This document shows positions 32,144 through 34,762 of a stretch of 34,762 nt of DNA, piece by piece. The notes under the pieces are model-generated. The model was not told the origin of the DNA, searched no databases, and saw only the letters and a list, made by a program, of their open reading frames with translations. Source of the DNA: Bacillota bacterium (GTDB lineage: Bacteria > Bacillota > Sulfobacillia > JAJZYS01 > JAJYTV01); the NCBI GenBank assembly GCA_021847575.1, contig JAJZQO010000024.1:1-34762 (forward strand). The letters run 5' to 3'. How positions within the stretch are numbered: the first letter of the stretch is position 1; each line of letters begins with the position of its first letter. Made by a program: the position numbers and the translations under genes.

Positions 32144-34465
32144 TCAGCGGCCCAGCATAAGCAGGAGGACGCTGGCTGCCGTCAGCAGGACGGGGTAGAG
32201 CAGGTCGGCTGGGCGCAGTGCGAGCTTGCGGTAGTAGGTGCGTGCCGTCGCGCGCTCCATCGCCGGACCGTGGAAGCCGCGCGCCTGCATGGCGATCGAG
32301 ACCCGCTCGCCCAGTCGGATGGCCTGCGCGAGCAAGGGCAGGGCGTAGGCGACCGCCTGTCCCGCCCAACTGCCCCGCGTGGGGCGCTGGGCCCGAGCGC
32401 GCCGCAGCTTGCGCCACTCCTCCGCGAACAGCGGAAAGAAGCGCAAGCCGGCCAAGGTGCCGTAGGCGAACTTGGGCCGCACGCGGAAGTTCTGCGGCAG
32501 GCTGACAAGGAGATCGGTGAGGTCGGTCGTGGCGACGAAGAGGACGGCGAACGTCACGGTCGCGAGCATGCGCATGCCGAGCGAGAGGCCCGCCATAAGG
32601 CCGAAGAGGCTCAGCCGGAAGAGGAGGAAGCGCACGGTCGGGGATCCCGGCGGCACCTGCGCGTAGGCGGTCAGGGTCCAGGTGTAGAGGGCGAAGAACA
32701 GCACGAAGGGCCCGATCCGCGCCGCCACCTGGCGCAGGCCCAGGCGAGCCCCGCAGAAGAGCAGCGCGAGCGGCAGGAGCGTCAGGTACAGGCCCTGGCG
32801 CACATTGACCGTGAACACGAGGACAGCCATGGCGAGCAGCGTAGCCAGGAGTTTCATCGCCGGGTGCAGGCGGCCGATCGGCGAAAGCGCCTGCCTCGGC
32901 GCGATGCGCACGAACTGGGCCGGGCCCGTGTCGCCGAGGCCCGCCGGCTCTGCGTAGGGGACCTGCCCCTCTTCCGGCAAGAGGTGCGCCTCGCGCAGGA
33001 TGTCCGGCCGCGCGAAGAGTTCCTCCGGCGGCCCAGCGAAGGTGAGCCGGCCGTCCGACAGCACCAGGACCTGCGTCGCATACCGGCGCACGAGGTCCAT
33101 ATCGTGCGTCGTCACGACAATCGTCCGGCCTGCCCGCTGCAGATCGAGCAGCCTGTGCAGGATCATCTCCTGCGTGCGCGCGTCCTGGCCGAAGGTCGGC
33201 TCGTCCAGGAGATACGCCTCGTGTTCCTGGAGAAGCATGGCGGCCACCGAGAGCCTGCGCTTCTGCCCCTGGCTGAGCGCGAACGGACTCTGCCCTGCGT
33301 GACCCGCGAGGCCGAACTCCCCGAGTAGCCGCGCGACGTCCTCCGGCAGCTCTGCCGCGCCGAGGTAGCGGCTCATCAGCTCGTCGGCCACCGTCTCGTA
33401 GACGAACTGGTGCTCGGGGTTCTGGAAGGCGAACGCGACGGCCTGCCTGCCCTCGGGCCGCCGGAGCGATCCCCGGGTCGGCTTTTCGAATCCCGCGAGG
33501 ACGGCGAGCAGCGTCGACTTGCCGGAGCCGTTCGGACCGACGATGGCGGTGAAGCCGCCGGCGGGGATCGCGAACCCGAGATCGCGGAAGGCGTAGCGCG
33601 GCTCCGCGTGGCGCCGCATGAGGCGCCGGCGCAGGGACGCGGACGCGTAGGTGTACGACAGCTCCCGCGCCGCGAAGACGGGCGGAGCGGCCGCAGCGGC
33701 GGGCAGGCGGGCGGCCCGCGGCGCAACCCTGGCAAAGGGCGACGGCCGCCAGGACGGCACGACGCCGAGTTCCTGCAGCTCGCCCCAGCGCTCTGCGATC
33801 GTCTCGGGCAGCGGACCCGCGAAGACCTGGCTGCCGCCGGGTCCCAGCGCGACGACGCGGTCCAGGGAGTCGAGCAGCCCCGAGAACTTGTGCTCGATCA
33901 CGAGCAGGGTCCGTCCCTCGGCCCTGAGGCCGGCGATCTGGCGGAAGACCTCAGCCGTCGCCTGCGGGTCGAGGTTGGCCGTCGGCTCGTCGAGCACCAG
34001 GAGGTCGGGCCCGTAGGCCAGGGCGCAGGCGATCGCGAGCTTCTGCTTCATGCCCCCTGAGAGCACGGTGTCGAACTCCTCGGGATCCACGGCGAGGTCC
34101 GCGCGGGCCAGGGCCCGCCGGATGCGGTCGGGCATCTCGGCGGTCGGCACGGCGACGTTCTCCAGCCCGAACGCGACCTCCCGGCCGACCGTGAGCTGGC
34201 AGAGCTGGGCCTCGGGGTCCTGGAAGACGTAGCCGGCTCCCCCTGGCCGCGCCAGCGCCGGGGCGCGCCAGATCTCGCCCCGCACCTCCGCCTCCACGGC
34301 GCCCGGGATGATTCCCGCCGCCAGCATCGCGAGCGTCGACTTGCCGCAGCCGCTCGGGCCGATCAGCAGGAGGGCGTCGCCGCGGTGCAGCTCGAAGGTC
34401 AGGTCTGCCAGGACAGGCAGGCCCTCTCCGTAGGCGACCGACACGCCATCGAGGCGCAGAAGCAG
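32144..34465 (-). CDS. ECF transporter: two ATPase domains fused to EcfT (YkoD-YkoC fusion)
   Basis: A 773 aa fusion. ABC domain 1 (about 1-235): GPSGCGKST, Q-loop FQDPEAQLCQL, signature LSGGMKQKLA, LLVLDEPTANLD. ABC domain 2 (about 255-500): GPNGSGKST, LSQGQKRRLSVA, YLLDEPTFGQD. Then a membrane domain (about 540-773) with several hydrophobic segments and the EcfT coupling motifs (RAQRPTRG, AMQARGF). Normally the two-domain ATPase (YkoD) and EcfT (YkoC) are separate proteins working with the substrate subunit YkoE, whose homologue lies directly upstream; by family this suggests thiamine or hydroxymethylpyrimidine uptake. The start is CTG at 34465 (GAGG eight bases upstream). GTG at 34444 would remove the first strand LLRLDGVSVAYG. 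Confidence 0.9.
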   Translation of the reverse strand: MLLRLDGVSVAYGEGLPVLADLTFELHRGDALLLIGPSGCGKSTLAMLAAGIIPGAVEAEVRGEIWRAPALARPGGAGYVFQDPEAQLCQLTVGREVAFGLENVAVPTAEMPDRIRRALARADLAVDPEEFDTVLSGGMKQKLAIACALAYGPDLLVLDEPTANLDPQATAEVFRQIAGLRAEGRTLLVIEHKFSGLLDSLDRVVALGPGGSQVFAGPLPETIAERWGELQELGVVPSWRPSPFARVAPRAARLPAAAAAPPVFAARELSYTYASASLRRRLMRRHAEPRYAFRDLGFAIPAGGFTAIVGPNGSGKSTLLAVLAGFEKPTRGSLRRPEGRQAVAFAFQNPEHQFVYETVADELMSRYLGAAELPEDVARLLGEFGLAGHAGQSPFALSQGQKRRLSVAAMLLQEHEAYLLDEPTFGQDARTQEMILHRLLDLQRAGRTIVVTTHDMDLVRRYATQVLVLSDGRLTFAGPPEELFARPDILREAHLLPEEGQVPYAEPAGLGDTGPAQFVRIAPRQALSPIGRLHPAMKLLATLLAMAVLVFTVNVRQGLYLTLLPLALLFCGARLGLRQVAARIGPFVLFFALYTWTLTAYAQVPPGSPTVRFLLFRLSLFGLMAGLSLGMRMLATVTFAVLFVATTDLTDLLVSLPQNFRVRPKFAYGTLAGLRFFPLFAEEWRKLRRARAQRPTRGSWAGQAVAYALPLLAQAIRLGERVSIAMQARGFHGPAMERATARTYYRKLALRPADLLYPVLLTAASVLLLMLGR

Positions 34466-34502
34466 TTCGCCCGCCTCGGCCTGCTTCTGCCGGGCAAGCC
34501 CT

Positions 34503-34762
34503 TCAGGACGCGTGGCTGGCCTCGCGCGCGATTGCGAAGTTGCGCAGGACCCCCGTGCGCCTCAGGGCATCGCCGATCAGCTTGGAGAGCACGCCGGAGA
34601 GGACCGCGCCCGAAACCAGCGAGGCGATGAGATAGCCGGCCTGCAGCGCTGCCGAGTACGCGTTCACGCCGTAGTAGAAGTACGAGTAGATGTAGTTGCC
34701 GACGGCCCCGAGCGCTGTCGCGAACAGCATGAAACCCCAGCCGTAGCGCTTCCAGCCGCCGA
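34503..34762 (-). CDS. YkoE-like ECF substrate-binding subunit, C-terminal part (cut by window edge)
   Basis: The frame is open to the window end and reads GGWKRYGWGFMLFATALGAV, then GNYIYSYFYYG, a last membrane segment (LIASLVSGAVLSGVLSKLIG) and ALRRTGVLRNFAIA. This is the pattern of the C-terminal end of YkoE-type membrane S-components, here for an ECF transporter whose remaining subunits are fused in the next gene (37 bases downstream). In Bacillus ykoEDC is preceded by a TPP riboswitch; here that region is outside the window. Confidence 0.75.
   Translation of the reverse strand, partial: GGWKRYGWGFMLFATALGAVGNYIYSYFYYGVNAYSAALQAGYLIASLVSGAVLSGVLSKLIGDALRRTGVLRNFAIAREASHAS

Overview
This GC-rich window looks like the chromosome of a high-GC, endospore-forming Firmicute (Symbiobacterium, Thermaerobacter or Limnochorda-like). 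The evidence is: the Firmicutes-type housekeeping order yqfC-yqfD-phoH-yqfF-ybeY-dgkA-recO-glyQS and hrcA-grpE-dnaJ-prmA with lepA-hemW; sporulation genes (yqfC, yqfD, a spoIIP-type gene); a T-box in front of glyQS; a CIRCE operator in front of hrcA; and frequent GTG/TTG starts behind strong Shine-Dalgarno sequences. The genus cannot be fixed from this sequence alone. Almost all genes lie on the minus strand, so transcription runs from high to low coordinates.

Layout. 1-7401 (minus): yqfC, yqfD, phoH, pgpH (yqfF), ybeY, dgkA and recO form a tightly overlapping operon. It is followed by a T-box leader and glyQ-glyS (glyS is cut by the window edge). era and cdd, usually between dgkA and recO, are absent here. 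7540-8611 (plus): a DUF5069 protein and a pentapeptide-repeat protein. 8636-9826 (minus): a decayed methyltransferase gene and an unknown membrane-anchored protein. 9925-18712 (minus): lepA-hemW, the CIRCE-controlled hrcA-grpE-dnaJ-prmA-ddl-HIT cluster, and rpsU-yqeY from their own sigma-A-type promoter. 18879-20730 (plus): a YuiD-type protein and an M20 dipeptidase, closed by a strong hairpin. 20783-22292 (minus): trxA and a SpoIIP homologue that seems to have lost the family's active-site histidines.

22293-25593 is an accessory, gene-poor stretch. It holds a probable tnpB fragment, an intact DUF5680 gene, the 3' end of an IS110/IS1111-type transposase with a conserved-looking non-coding tail, and a SEC-C motif protein. 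gpr, normally beside spoIIP, is missing. rpsT (plus) and holA (minus) resume the housekeeping set at 25594-26950.

27042-34762: a PAS/histidine-phosphotransfer/receiver protein with no ATPase domain, a metallo-beta-lactamase-fold protein (plus), a zinc-independent quinone reductase, an alpha/beta hydrolase whose nucleophile Ser is Gly, a D-cysteine desulfhydrase-like enzyme, and an ECF transporter. In the transporter both ATPases and the EcfT membrane subunit are fused into one protein, next to a YkoE-like substrate subunit cut by the window edge.

The main points of interest are several proteins that keep their fold but lose a catalytic element (SpoIIP, alpha/beta hydrolase, kinase-less hybrid protein), three genes whose best start is CTG, a CsoR-like palindrome in the trxA leader, the YkoD-YkoC fusion, and IS remnants at the gpr position. 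I found no CRISPR array, no tRNA or rRNA gene, and no complete novel defence system.
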